Source: Candolleomyces eurysporus
Lineage: Eukaryota > Basidiomycota > Agaricomycetes > Agaricales > Psathyrellaceae
Reading direction: 5' to 3'
Length of the DNA: 64,000 bases
Assembly (NCBI GenBank): GCA_027579435.1
Contig: JANBPK010000939.1
Location: 29,359 to 93,358, forward strand
The notes beneath the pieces are model-generated. The model had not been told where the DNA came from and ran no database searches. It saw only the letters and a list, made by a program, of their open reading frames with translations. This document shows positions 35,165 through 45,817 of this stretch, piece by piece. Both the position numbers and the translations under genes were made by a program. How positions within the stretch are numbered: the first letter of the stretch is position 1; each line of letters starts with the position of its first letter.

Positions 35165-35221
35165 AGCTAGACGGAATCAAGGGCGAAGGCAAAGGCACCG
35201 ACTCGGACAGGTGGGTGACCG

Positions 35222-35271
35222 GGAGCAAACAGGTGCAAATCACCGCCCGTTTCCGTACCCTGGCGCTTACC
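35222..35271 (-). promoter_or_regulatory. shared F-box promoter module, copy 2
   Basis: Plus-strand sequence GGAGCAAACAGGTGCAAATC followed by CCGCCCGTTTCCG and GGCGCTTACC. It sits 58 bp upstream of the F-box fragment starting at 35164. Confidence 0.5.
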
Positions 35272-36189
35272 TGTATAATGGCCCGGGTGACCAGAAAGTT
35301 GATTCGACCGCAATCTCTCAGCAGGAAGCAAATAATGCATCCGAGCAATATCACATACACATAGCACATACGCCATACTTACTCATCCAATGGTGGCCAA
35401 GTACTGAGTGCGAGCTCGACGCATGATTATCAGAATATCTTGAACAGGAGAGTCGTCAGCTTAAGCAGCGAGCTCGGCCAGTTTAATAGGAATAGCGTCC
35501 TCGGAATCAGCATCCATGGCGCTTCTTCAAATCGAGAGCTTGAGGCTGATGTCGTCAATCTTCAGCTTTCCCTTAGGAAGACATCAAGATTGGTTATCAC
35601 TTGCAATGTTATGAGAAGTATGTTATTCACCGCCGGGAAACCGGCATCCCTCGTACTCGAGGCCGTGCGTTCTAGGGTGAATCTCCGTCGAAGCCTTTGA
35701 AATATTTTGAAACGGCTGAATATTCGAAAACAACACTGCCGGACATAGCCGCACTTAGCTACCCGCTAGGGCTAAGACCACCGAACTCAAGTGCCGCCGT
35801 CGGTGGAACCCGGAAAAGGTTCGAAGTTCGGGTTTTAACACTCAGGCGTGTCCACCACATAAATAACCAGTGAAGATTCATGAAATGACATGATAGCAAA
35901 TTATGTATGCTTTGAGTAGTAGCGTATTTCCCTCGACGCAGCGCATCCGAATCGTCATAGCATATGATACAACGCGTTAAAATTTATGATGTTCGACTGG
36001 GGTCGATAAAGGGTAAGGGACGCGTGCTATGAACCAATCGGTAGTGGGTGGAAAGAACGCGAGAACAATAAATATGAACATGAGTGAAAATTCGAAGGAA
36101 CATGTCATTAAATTACATCACCCTAATGTACGTTTTGTACAATGATAAAAATATTTGAAGGATAAACTCGAAGCAAGGGATAGGCGAGC

Positions 36190-37150
36190 TCAAACCCTCG
36201 TAGCCAAGGGTAGTAAATCGCCAGCACTGTCCGGCACCAAAGGCGATCTCCCATGACCGCGATTGGTCCCCAACTGGACACTACCGGATGGCTTCTGCGG
36301 TCCCTTGCGGACATTTTGTTGCGCAATGATACATTCGTCTGCGTCTTCCATCGTCTTGCGAGCCTGGGTGAATAAAAGCCTGGCGTTGCGTTGGGATATG
36401 TTTTCGATTGAATAGGTGTTGCCTGGAGAAAAAGAAGGGACGCGGTCAGTGATTGTTAGCATGTGGAAGGATCAGCATACCTCGAGGTACCATGAACATG
36501 CTGCCTGGCGCGAGGATCAAGGAGCTCTTGTGAACCTTCAGGTTCACAGCTCCCTCAATGACAAAGAATATCTAGTCGAGGATGAGATACATCCCGAGCA
36601 GTTGGCGAGAATCTTACGTAGGTATTATCCTTCGTAGCTTTCCTCGGCTTCAGGCCATTCGGGGGAATGACGAGTTGGCCAGCAGCAATAAAATCGTCGT
36701 TTTCACAAATCCTATGGAATGACCACGATTGGTTATCCACAAGTTGGGGATTGACCATCTTTGCGGTCCATGCGACACCTGTAAGCGACGGGGTTAGCTT
36801 TTCATTCGATACGCAGAAAATGAAATTATGAGTAGCATACATTGCTTGACCTCTTGCCCATCGCGATAGTCAAGCACAGTGACGTCTGAGGGTGTATTAT
36901 CATCCCATCCTTGTTCGGGATTGATAGCCGCCATCTTGGGCCCTGGGGTGGAGGGTTGAGTATGTTTCTCCCTCTGCCCGTCGATGACCGACCGCTGGGC
37001 CTTCAGCTCCTCGAGCTCACGCTCGAGAGCCGCAATTCGAGTGTCCACAACCCTGAGTTTCTGGTCGGAGAGCTGCAGCCCTTCCCCAGAGACGGATGAT
37101 TCCTGAGGAAAGGGTGAGGCGGAAAGGGGCTCAAGGCTTGCAGACGACAT
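36190..37150 (-). CDS. chimeric protein: F-box-family coiled-coil N-terminus fused to CENP-C/Mif2 C-terminal cupin
   Basis: Four exons (36841-37150, 36618-36778, 36481-36571, 36190-36422) with introns of 62, 46 and 58 nt form a clean 264-residue frame. Residues 1 to about 58 match the start of the neighbouring F-box proteins (MSSASLEPLSASPF, then LSDQKLRVVDTRIAALEREL and ELKAQRSVID). From about residue 70 the sequence is the conserved end of CENP-C/Mif2: GWDDNTPSDVTVLDYRDGQE, AWTAKMVNP, FIAAGQLVIPPNGLKPRKAT, KDNTYIFFVIEGAVNLKVHK and FMVPRGNTYSIENISQRNAR. The cupin is the dimerisation domain of the kinetochore protein. The central CENP-C motif and DNA/nucleosome-binding parts are absent. All splice sites are canonical and no stop interrupts, so it looks expressible. 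It is much shorter than family Mif2 proteins. It could act as a dominant partner of full-length Mif2, or be non-functional. Confidence 0.85.
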
Positions 37151-37167
37151 GGCTCCCGGACGAAACT

Positions 37168-37203
37168 CGCTGGGGTCTTACTTATCGCTGGGGTCTTACT
37201 TAT
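37168..37203 (+). repeat. two perfect 18-bp direct repeats upstream of the chimeric gene
   Basis: CGCTGGGGTCTTACTTAT occurs twice head to tail, 18 bp upstream of the chimera's ATG, within the stretch that separates this gene from its F-box-type promoter module. Confidence 0.9.
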
Positions 37204-37556
37204 AGCTCCCAAGACCAACCCGATCACGAAAAATACAGCGTTCAATCCCCCCCTCTCGCGCACGTAATTGTGCATTCCACNTTTTTTTATTCCCTTTTCT
37301 GGCATTTTCGTAACCCAGGGAGAGCCCTGAATGAAGCGTCGTCATTCACAAGATTAGTGTACGAGGTGGTCCTAGACCTGAGCTCACGGCTCTAGTTCCA
37401 GATTTGTCAAACGAAAGAACGCGATTTGCAAGAATTTACTGTCAGGTGAAGTTACCGCACGCATTCATTAAAACCTCTCTCAAAAAGATAAAAATGCGAC
37501 AGGGTGTATCTTTCGTCGCAATCGTATGAAATTGGGCTTCAGAACATAAGTTATAT

Positions 37557-37609
37557 GGAGCAACAAACAGGGGCAAATAACGGGCCGTTTCCGGGCCTCT
37601 ACGCTCCCC
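37557..37609 (-). promoter_or_regulatory. shared F-box promoter module, copy 3 (displaced)
   Basis: Plus-strand GGAGCAACAAACAGGGGCAA followed by ATAACGGGCCGTTTCCGGGC and CTCTACGCTCCCC. It is clearly the same module as at 34686 and 35222 but lies 407 bp, not 53-58 bp, upstream of its gene (ATG at 37150). About 350 bp seem to have been inserted or gained in between. Confidence 0.45.
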
Positions 37610-38147
37610 AGGCTTTCGGAGTTCGCTTTCGGTACGGAGAGTTCGATTGGCTACAATCTCTATCGAGAGAAGCACTCGCAACTAAAGTCGATACAATCTA
37701 ATCAATTCGACTCTGCCCCTTCAATCTCCACCTAAGCTTTCTTATGACTTTCAAATGACTCGTGTCATGACAAGCCGCTCGCGCCGACTTGTGATTCAGT
37801 TAGTGAGTTTTGTCAGCGTCAGACCTTCAATTGACAAGGTACCACAGAGTACCTCCGCGATTGCAATTGAGAAGTCTCTAGATTGCTATTGAGAAGTCTC
37901 TAGGTTGCTAGAACCAAGTTCGAAATGACTCGATCGTTTTTCGGCTGTGTAAGCGAGAATGACTGGCAATGACTGAGGCCGTGAATCCATCCCGAACTCA
38001 TATAAAATGGTGACAGTCCCTAGATTATCTTTCAACCGAAATCCCCTACTGGGATCCAAAGACCACTAGCCTTACCGCTCACTACACCCTCCTCAAACTC
38101 AAACTTTCACCAACACTAAATCGACTTATCGTAGAACCTCCATAGAT

Positions 38148-38852
38148 ATGTCGAAGCCTAGCCACATTACCCGAAAGGAAGCTGCCAACAAGGTAAAATT
38201 CACGTCTCCCTCTCTATTTATTAATGCAGCACCGTCTCATAATTGCTATAGAAGGCGAGAGCTCTAGCTCGCAAGGGACAGACCACGTTCCGCGAAGCCA
38301 TTTATAAAACGCAATACCCGGACCAGCCGTTCGGTCCACTCGAACGGGCATTCTTCGTCGTACGTTTGGATCCCCTTCTTTCCTAAACGACGTCATGTTA
38401 ATCATGAAATGTAGGGAGCTCCAGGAGTTGGACACTCCAAGAAGTCCAAGAAGCGGCCTACCGACAGGGGAGGCGACGTCCGCCTAGGCAACCACAACAA
38501 GTTCTTCCGCTCCGACCCCAAAGAAACCGACATCAACACTGGAATGGACCTCGTCCATGACCTTTTAATCGATGCGGAGATTGACTGGCTTTACTGCCAG
38601 GAGCCTGCAAAACGCAGCAACGAGCCAATGGTAATCTCGCTCGGAGATGTGAAGACCCATATCGCCAAACCCAAGGGCATTCGGAGGGAGTACGATTGGG
38701 TTGACGGGGTGCAGCCTGTGATCGCTCTTGACGACGACTTGAGCGTCTCATCGGAAGAAGAGGAGGAGGAGGAGTGGAAGGACATTTATGTTGAGCAACA
38801 GAAGCTGATGCGTTCCTATGCATCTGTCGCTTCCACTAAAGGAGGGGGTTGA
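38148..38852 (+). CDS. small protein of an unrecognised tandem family, paralogue 1
   Basis: Exons 38148-38192, 38252-38359 and 38415-38852 give 196 residues. It starts MSKPSHITRKEAANK and continues KARALARKGQTTFREAIYKT, GAPGVGHSKKSKKRP and RGGDVRLGNHNKFF. The best conserved part of the family is PKGIRREYDWVDGVQPVIAL followed by DDDLS and an acidic run. No signal peptide, membrane helix or known domain. Exon sizes (45, 108, about 430) are the same as in paralogues 2 and 3. It is the most diverged of the three and lies outside the 1.9-kb duplicated block. A basic first half and acidic second half suggest an intracellular protein; function unknown. Confidence 0.75.
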
Positions 38853-39576
38853 GATTTGAGTTTGATTCGCATAGCATCGCGAGCACCGCTCGCTGGTTTC
38901 ATACCTTATTGAAGCACTCATTGGCGTAGAGAACATCCGAGCCAACGAGTCGCAGGGACTTAGTAGGTGTCTTCTGTCGCGTCACAGGCAGTCTTCGATC
39001 TCGATCGTGTATCCGTAGCACATGTGCAGATGATGGTCGGTTAACGGAAGAATACGATGTCAATCAGGGACTGTAGGGCCCAGTCATTCACCGTAATAGA
39101 ACATCACCGCTCTGCCATTGTGCAGTAGAAAGTAGAGCTTGAGCTGATGCCTGTATGTTTCGGCTATTCGTGGTTTCATCTCTGGAGACCAGCTCACCGC
39201 GGCCGGTGATCCACCGAAAAGACCTAGGCGCCCGTCAGGCGCTTGCATTGGTTGACTCCTGACATTCCGTCTGGTATGTGATATGAGTTGACTCACAGAA
39301 GGCCTGAAGTAGCGGTAAATTTGGTTTCGTTCGTTTGCCGAACAGGTGCCACACGATATGAATGACTCAGGTTAGATGGTCTGCGGCTGTGTTGTCGGTC
39401 CCGTCGCTGAGGGGATCAGCCGCTCCTAGAGCATGCATATAAACAGACTGCTTCTCACCTGTCTCCTTCTCAGCTGATCCCTGTCCTGGACTATCTACCC
39501 CTCGAACCTTCAACAGTCCGCCCACAAACACCTGTCGAGCTTAGTTGAACATCTCTCTCTATAGCTCGATTCCAAT

Positions 39577-40264
39577 ATGTCCAAGCCACATCTCATCACC
39601 CGTCGTGAAGCCCTCGACAAGGTTTGCTCGCCCTTGAGTTCTTTCTGGGATCTATGTATTAATGTATCCTGAAGAAAACTAGGGCCATTGCCCATGCAGA
39701 GCAAATCACATTTGCTCAAGCTTTGACCGAAACTGCCTATCTCTACGACGAGGCAGGAAAGTCCGAGTCTCCACTCGTACTGGTATGCATATCCTCCAAC
39801 CCAATATATTTCCCCCGGTCTTATGCCATTATTCTTAGGGGGCCCGAGGTGTTGGAGGCTCTAAACAAGCCAAATGGCTGGCAGACAAAGGTGGCGACGT
39901 CCGCCTTCACCGAGGAAAGTTCCATCACCACAACGCCAAGGAGGTAGACGTGTACGATGCCGACTCAGTTGCCGACGCAAATGGGCCGGACGATATTCCA
40001 TATTATCTGGAGCCAGCAAGGCGAAGCACCAAACCCATGGTCATTGACTCGCTCGCTGACGTGAAGATCAAGGTGGCTAAACCCAAAGGTATTCGGAAAG
40101 AATACGACTGGGTTGAGAGTGTAGCGCCTGTCCTTGCCATTGACGACGACCTCAGGAGTGTGTTCTCAGAGGAAGAGTGGGTAGAAATTTATGAGGCAGA
40201 GCGGCAACAACTTTTAATCAGGACACCGTATGCTACTGTTGCGTCAAGCTCAAGAACTTCATGA
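39577..40264 (+). CDS. small protein of an unrecognised tandem family, paralogue 2
   Basis: Exons 39577-39621, 39675-39782 and 39839-40264 give 192 residues. It starts MSKPHLITRREALDK, then KTRAIAHAEQITFAQALTET, GARGVGGSKQAKWLADKGGD and VAKPKGIRKEYDWVESVAPV, and ends YATVASSSRTS. The frame is intact. The gene has a convergent relationship with the metallophosphoesterase fragment at 40384-40850. A TATA-like ATGCATATAAAC lies near 39433. Domain and function unknown. Confidence 0.78.
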
Positions 40265-40383
40265 TCCAGGCTCGCTGAGTGTATTCCTGTAGTCTCGACT
40301 CGTATACCCATGTCTAGGAATCTAGAATGTATTCATCGGAATAGCAGTTGGTGTACTACAGGGACACCATCATCGATAATGCA

Positions 40384-40850
40384 TTATACCAGTTGTCCAG
40401 TCTTCAAATCCACAATTACCAGTCTAATCACCGCCCACCGAACTCTCTTACTTAACACTTGGCCGGTTCTCCACGCGATTCTACCGCTCGGGCTTATTGA
40501 CGGCATTGACGAACACAGTTCTCTTCTATCCTCCATTCTCATTCCTCGTCTCTTCAGCTTGAGATTCGTGAGGATTACTCTTCGCATCGACAGGCCTGCC
40601 ACGATCTCCTTCCATCGGGTAGTTTTAAGGTGTTCGGACTTTGAGCGTCCCATCGGCTCTAACATCGCCCCATTGCTTGATACAAGTGCTATGAGCGTCA
40701 TGTATATAGTGCCCAAAGACATGGAGTCGAGGACGGAGACGACCCTGATTGATATAGTTGGCCAGGACTCCGCATCCCACGTTTTCATTTCCTCTCGTTC
40801 TGAGGTCGAATATTCTGAAAGGTGGTGCGGGGGTTAGGCTGTGTAGTCAA
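40384..40850 (-). pseudogene. 3' fragment of a metallophosphoesterase gene
   Basis: Matches the C-terminal exon of the gene at 42395-43798 (RPRLHVFGH, then IHDAH, IKQWGDVRAD). It carries an in-frame stop soon after IKQWGDVRADGT and frameshifts beyond. There is no N-terminal metal-binding half, because the duplicated block ends here. A dead fragment convergent with paralogue 2. Confidence 0.75.
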
Positions 40851-40940
40851 AATAATCGAATGAGTCAGTTATCGCGAAACCACTGAACGCAGTGCTTCGC
40901 TACTCTTAATATCAGCATTAGCCTATTTCGAAACTATCGA

Positions 40941-42912
40941 TGATAATCGGCCAACAGAAGGATACGCCGCCAATCGGACACTGCTTTTATCGTCATTCAC
41001 AGACTGCATAGCGTTGTCATTTACCCTAATAGAACATCACCGCTCCGCCATTGTGCAGTAAAGTAGAGCTTGAGCCGATGCCTGTACTTTTAGCCTATTC
41101 GTTGTTTCTTCGCTGGAGCCGGCTCGCCGGTGACCCACTAAGAAGACCTGAGGCCTGAGCACCCATCATTGGTCAGCTCCTGACATGCCTGACATTCCGT
41201 CTCCGTCGCCCGGTGTGATACGAATTGACTCATAGAAAGCTTGAAGGAGGCGGTAACTTTGGTTCCATTCATTCATCTGCCGAATAGGTGCCCCACAATA
41301 TGAATCATCGAACGAGTCAGGTAAGACCCTTTGACGCCTCGTTGTGCGGCTGTGTTGTCGGTCCCGTCGCCGAGGGAATAAGCCGTTCCCGGAGCGGGGC
41401 ATATAAGCAGACTGCTTTTCATTCGTCTCCTTCTCAACTACTCACTACTCCCTCTCCTGGGCTATCTGCCCCTCGATCCTTCCACAGTCCGCCCACAAAC
41501 ACCCGTCAAAACACCCGTCAAATCTAACTACACCTTTCTCTCTACCTCCATTCCGATATGTCCAAGCCACATCTCATCACTCGTCGTGAAGCTCTCACTA
41601 AGGTTTGCTCGCCCTTAAGTTCTTTATTGAATATATGCACTAATGTATCCCGAAGAAAACCAGGGCCATTGCCCATACAGAGCAAATCACATTTGCTCAA
41701 GCTTTGACCGAAACTGCCTACCTCTACGACGAGGCAGGAAAGTCCGGGTCACCACTCGTACTGGTATGCCTATTGTCCACTCCAATATATTTCACCGGCC
41801 TCATGCCAGTACTCTTAGGGTCCCCGAAGCGTTGGAGGCTCTACACGAGCCAAATGTCTGGCAGACAGGGGCGGTGACGTTCGCATTCACCGAGGAAAGT
41901 TCCATCACCAAAACCCCAAAGAGACAGGCGTTTGCGATGCCGACTCAGTTGCGGACGAAAACGGGTCTTACAATTTGCCATTCTATCTGGAGCCAGCAAG
42001 GCGAAGCACCAAACCCATGGTCATTGACTCGCTCGCCGACGTGAAGATCAAGGTGGCTAAACCCAAAGGTATTCGGAAAGAATACGACTGGGTTGAGAGT
42101 GTAGCACCTGTCCTTGCCATTGACGACGACCTCAGGAGTGTGTTCTCAGAGGAAGAGTGGGTAGAGATTTATGAGGCAGAGCGGCAACAGGTTTTACTCA
42201 AGACGCCGTATGCTACTGTCGCGTCAAGCTCAAGAACATCATGATCCGGGCTCGCTGAGCCTAGTCCTGCTGTCTCGACTCGTATACCCACGTCTAGGAA
42301 TCTATAATGGATTTATAATAGGAGATAATGTACTACAGGGACACCATCATCGATAATGCATTATACCACGTTGTCTAGTCTTTCAAATCCACAACTACGG
42401 GCCTGAACCGCGCCCACCAAATTCTGCTAGTACCTCGCCTGTTCTCCACGCGATTCTACCGCTCGGCTTATTGGCAGCATTGACGAACACAGTTCTCTTC
42501 GATTCTCCATTCACATTCCTCGTCTCTTCAGCTCGAGATTCGTGAGGATTACTCTCCGCATCGACAGGGCTGCTACGATCTCCTTCCATCGGGTAGTTTA
42601 TGGTATTTTGGACTTCGAGCGTCTCATCGGTTCTAACATCGCCCCATTGCTTGATAAAAGCACCATGAGCGTCATGTATATGCCCAAATACATGGAGTCG
42701 AGGACGGAGACGACCCTGGTTGATATGGTTGGCGAGGACTTCGCATCCCGCGTTTTCGTTCCCTCTCGTTAGGTCAAATATTTTGAAAGGTGGGGTGTGA
42801 GTTAGGCTGTGTAGTCAGCGCAATTGAATGAGTTAGTTATCACAAAGTAATTGAACGCAGTGCTTTGCTACTCTTACAGAATATCAGCATTGGTATATCT
42901 TGAAACTATCTC
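40941..42912 (+). repeat. 1.9-kb tandem duplication, unit 2
   Basis: Holds paralogue 3 and the 3' part of the phosphoesterase gene that continues to 43798. It ends at the same ATATCAGCATTGG...GAAACTATC landmark near 42885-42912. Continuity of the phosphoesterase across this end shows that unit 2 is the original side and unit 1 the derived, truncated copy. Confidence 0.82.
41558..42244 (+). CDS. small protein of an unrecognised tandem family, paralogue 3
   Basis: Exons 41558-41602, 41656-41763 and 41819-42244 give 192 residues. The last two thirds are nearly identical to paralogue 2 (PKGIRKEYDWVESVAPVLAI, DDDLRSVFSEEEWVEIYEAE). Substitutions cluster at the start of exon 3 (GPRSVGGSTRAKCLADRGGD). 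All splice sites are conserved and there is no stop, so this copy also looks alive. GCATATAAGC near 41399 is a TATA-like box. Convergent with the phosphoesterase gene ending at 42395. Confidence 0.78.
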
Positions 42913-43798
42913 TGAAAGTTGGTTTGTTAGTCAGATACTAGCTAGAGATAATTGTCTCACCTTTGGCTTCCAGCGTGTCTCTTTGGTACTGGAACGCTGT
43001 AAAGTAAGTACCAGGAGTCCACTGCATCAGTAATCTGGTTAGATCCTCACCCGTCATAACACTATCAAACTCCATAAACGTACTGGAGAGCCATAAACAG
43101 ACCATTCTCTCCGTCCCTCCTCGATTTGAAATGTCGTCTGCTGGTTTTCTAAGTAGATTAAGCCAGCCTTTCTTGCCTTCCTCCCAGTGAGGAGNTTGCG
43201 GACGGCTTTGGAGTCCTAATTTTTGATAGCATATCTCGCGGGTCAGATATCAAATTGCCACTGACGTTCGATANCGANCACATTTCAAAGCATTAGTTAC
43301 GCACNTGTTTTTTGGTCCTGTGAAACCTCTTCCAATCATACGTGTACCAGTCTTGGTGTAAAGGCAAGTCATGATTGCCGGCTATGACTCTGCCNCCAAA
43401 GANTCGATGAANGCTTTTATCANAAATTTCCAGAGNGNGTTTGAATNACACACACACATTTTGACCTTGTGCTTCAGCCCGCACAACCAATNCACGACCT
43501 TCTCCATGTCGTCCTTGTGCCCCCATGTAGTCAAGTCGCCGGCATGCAAAAGGACGTCACCCTCTGGTATTTCAAATATCTTNGAGTGCGTATCACTGAT
43601 ACAGACGAATCTAGTCCAGNACTCGTCTTCACTTCTACCGTGTTCTTGAACAACCTGTTGAAGCGACGGTAGATTTTTTGGGTCGTCGTATTCAAGATGA
43701 ACAACTGCATCGATTGATGATAGGCGAATAGTCTCGGAAACATTGGTCTCTTCAAGGACTCCACGTTGCTGCTGTGGAGGGACGGGTACTTCGCTCAT
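42395..43798 (-). CDS. calcineurin-like metallophosphoesterase, copy 1
   Basis: Multi-exon gene starting MSEVPVPPQQQRGVLEETNV at 43798. Metallophosphoesterase motifs appear in order: FVCISDTH, GDVLLHAGDLT, IAGNHDLPLH, LTHTPP and FGHIHDAHG, covering the di-metal site residues (Asp, His, Asn, the three later His). A middle exon reads IYLENQQTTFQIEEGRREWS. The last exon lies in duplicated unit 2. Near the end one base is missing relative to copy 2, so the expected ending RPVVVDLKD is replaced by GSGP before TAG at 42395-42397. Ns are frequent from 43196 upward. Substrate unknown; fungal relatives are annotated as UPF0046/MPPED-like phosphoesterases. It may be weakly damaged but still active, because the lost tail is outside the metal site. 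Confidence 0.72.
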
Positions 43799-43965
43799 GG
43801 TGNTGTGCAAGAGAGAAACAGTNGCNCAGCACTGGCAGCCCCGTGGAAACCGGNGCTCGGGCGCAATCTCAGGACTTGGAAGCCACTCATCAACCATATA
43901 GTGCAAGTATCTACGTAGACAATACGCCGGGCAAANANCNATCCTCGGGCNATAGTACATGNCTC

Positions 43966-45817
43966 TNAGCATCGGCCCGCCTCTTCGCTCTTTGCTTCCT
44001 GAACTCGCCCGACAGCCGCCTTCCTCGTCATTTGATAAGACTTCAAAAGATAGTCAACATTCCTCCACGTCTCCAACGAACCTTCTTGGAACTTCGGCGT
44101 GTGCTGCAAGACATTANNAATCTGGTGGCCGCTGGCCTTTTCATCGTGCGCCGTGAGGAATNGAATGTTCGGGAACAANTGGTCCAGGTACCTGCCCAGC
44201 GTAACCAGCTGCGTCAACTGTGCGTTTGCGGCAGCGCCCCCGTCGAATGATAGCTTTCCGNNTTGCGGCTCGATGAANAGGCACTGCAAATTGTGCTTGG
44301 AAAGGAGCGGAGGGTCCTGAGGAATCTCTGAGCAGTCCAGAACGATTGTAACACGGCGGAGTGCAAGATTGTGTGAAGAGAGCTTCCGGAGGCACTGTAN
44401 GGTTGGCAGAACCAATTTGCGGTTTGGACGACGGTCGTCCTCGCCTATCAGAGGCATGGGCACCAAGCACAGTTCTTGCAACCGCAGTAAATCAGATAGT
44501 CGTCCGACCANCTGGACCATAAAATCCGGTACGTTGAAAGGAACGTTCGCGATGGACAGGACTTGAAGATGACGTAGTCTGCTCAACGATGGGAGAAGAT
44601 CTTCTGGTACGCGTGGTTCGTCGAACCTCTCCACCTTGTAATCGCCAGCGAATTGGATTGAGAAAGGCNAGGTATCNTCATAATTCCCTCTTGATGTCGC
44701 ATTTTGACCTATCGTAATCTGACGAATGTCGGGACAGCGATGAGTGAGAAGGTGCAGAATATGGGGAACCCAAAAGACACTCGGTACAAATTGAGATTCG
44801 AGCAACGGTGGAATCTTCATGATGAACTCGTGAGTTTGTTGTGACGCGAGGAATGACGTCGCCCAGAACGTGAAAAATCCATCTGCCGAAAATTCCAGGT
44901 GCTCGAGTTGGGTCTTCTCTCGCAGTGGGTTCANGTGTCTGAGATATTCGCCGTTGACTGGGAGGTCGTGACTATCTCTATGGCCAGAAGTCACCAAAAA
45001 TAATCCTCCGAGACGAGGCATATCCTTCAAGAATGCTAGATCACCTCGTCGAACNCTGATCGTTGGTGGTAAATGGAGANTTGCGGATGAGAGCGATGGA
45101 AGGTGTGACAGGATGGTCGCTGTCCTATCTGTTATGCGAATCCCAAGGTAGATCNTTTGCAGCTGGGGAGCCTTAGACCGGAAGCTTTCGATCATGGAAT
45201 CGATGNTTTGTCCCTTGGTCGTGATTGCGTAGTGAGTCTGAGTTTGCTTCTGGGAAGGAATATCGATGATAGTTGCGACTTGAAGCGCTGGCAGCGGCTG
45301 GAACGGAATGAGAGAGTTGACACCATCGAACGAGGCAATTTTCAGTNTCCTNAGATTTGGAAAGAGGGTCGCGGGCCTGGACGGATGGTTGTACAAAAAA
45401 AGAACCACCCAGTTTGCACGAGTTCTGGACCTNCANACAGAGATAANGACGTGGTCTTCGGACNGTAAAAGCGGAATCGNGACCAGGGGTCCTTCCGGGA
45501 GTCAGCCTGAATACAAAAATCGGAAGTACAGGACCTACCTTTTCGTTTGNTTCCTCTGTGTCGTAGCACGTGGGCAAAAGTCGAAGAAATGGCNTCAATG
45601 AAGGAACATTATGCCAAAGGATGTCTGTGCCAGCCCGGAGAAAGGTGCGATTTACTGTCNCCAGCCTGGCCACAGNGCTTCTGTTGCCCGCTGGACCCGC
45701 GCTGTTGACGATGCTGACTATTATGTTGGCAAATTCTTGGTTGCTGAAAACTCTAGTCGACAAATTATCGGGCCTCATGGAAGCCTCCACCTGCGCTCTG
45801 GACGGACCTCGTTCCAC
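43966..45817 (-). CDS. F-box protein with leucine-rich region
   Basis: Exon 1 (about 45545-45817) starts MERGPSRAQVEASMRPDNLS and contains an F-box-like segment FSNQEFANIIVSIVNSAGPA...TVNRTFLRAGTDILWHNVPS. After an intron of about 50 nt the second exon runs to a TNA codon at 43966-43968, probably the stop. It is Leu-rich throughout (LFPNLRSLKIAS-like, LSHLPSLSSA, LEHLEFSADGFFTFWA, LRHLQVLSIANVPFN). A frame slip at a 7-T run near 45400 and many Ns make the exact protein uncertain. Length, about 600 residues, fits the family. It lies between two phosphoesterase genes. Confidence 0.72.

Larger units (their letters stand above)
39030..40940 (+). repeat. 1.9-kb tandem duplication, unit 1
   Basis: Holds paralogue 2 and a phosphoesterase 3' fragment. 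Landmarks such as AATAGAACATCACCGCTC near 39102 recur near 41031. The unit ends with ATATCAGCATTAG...GAAACTATC near 40910-40940. Confidence 0.85.
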
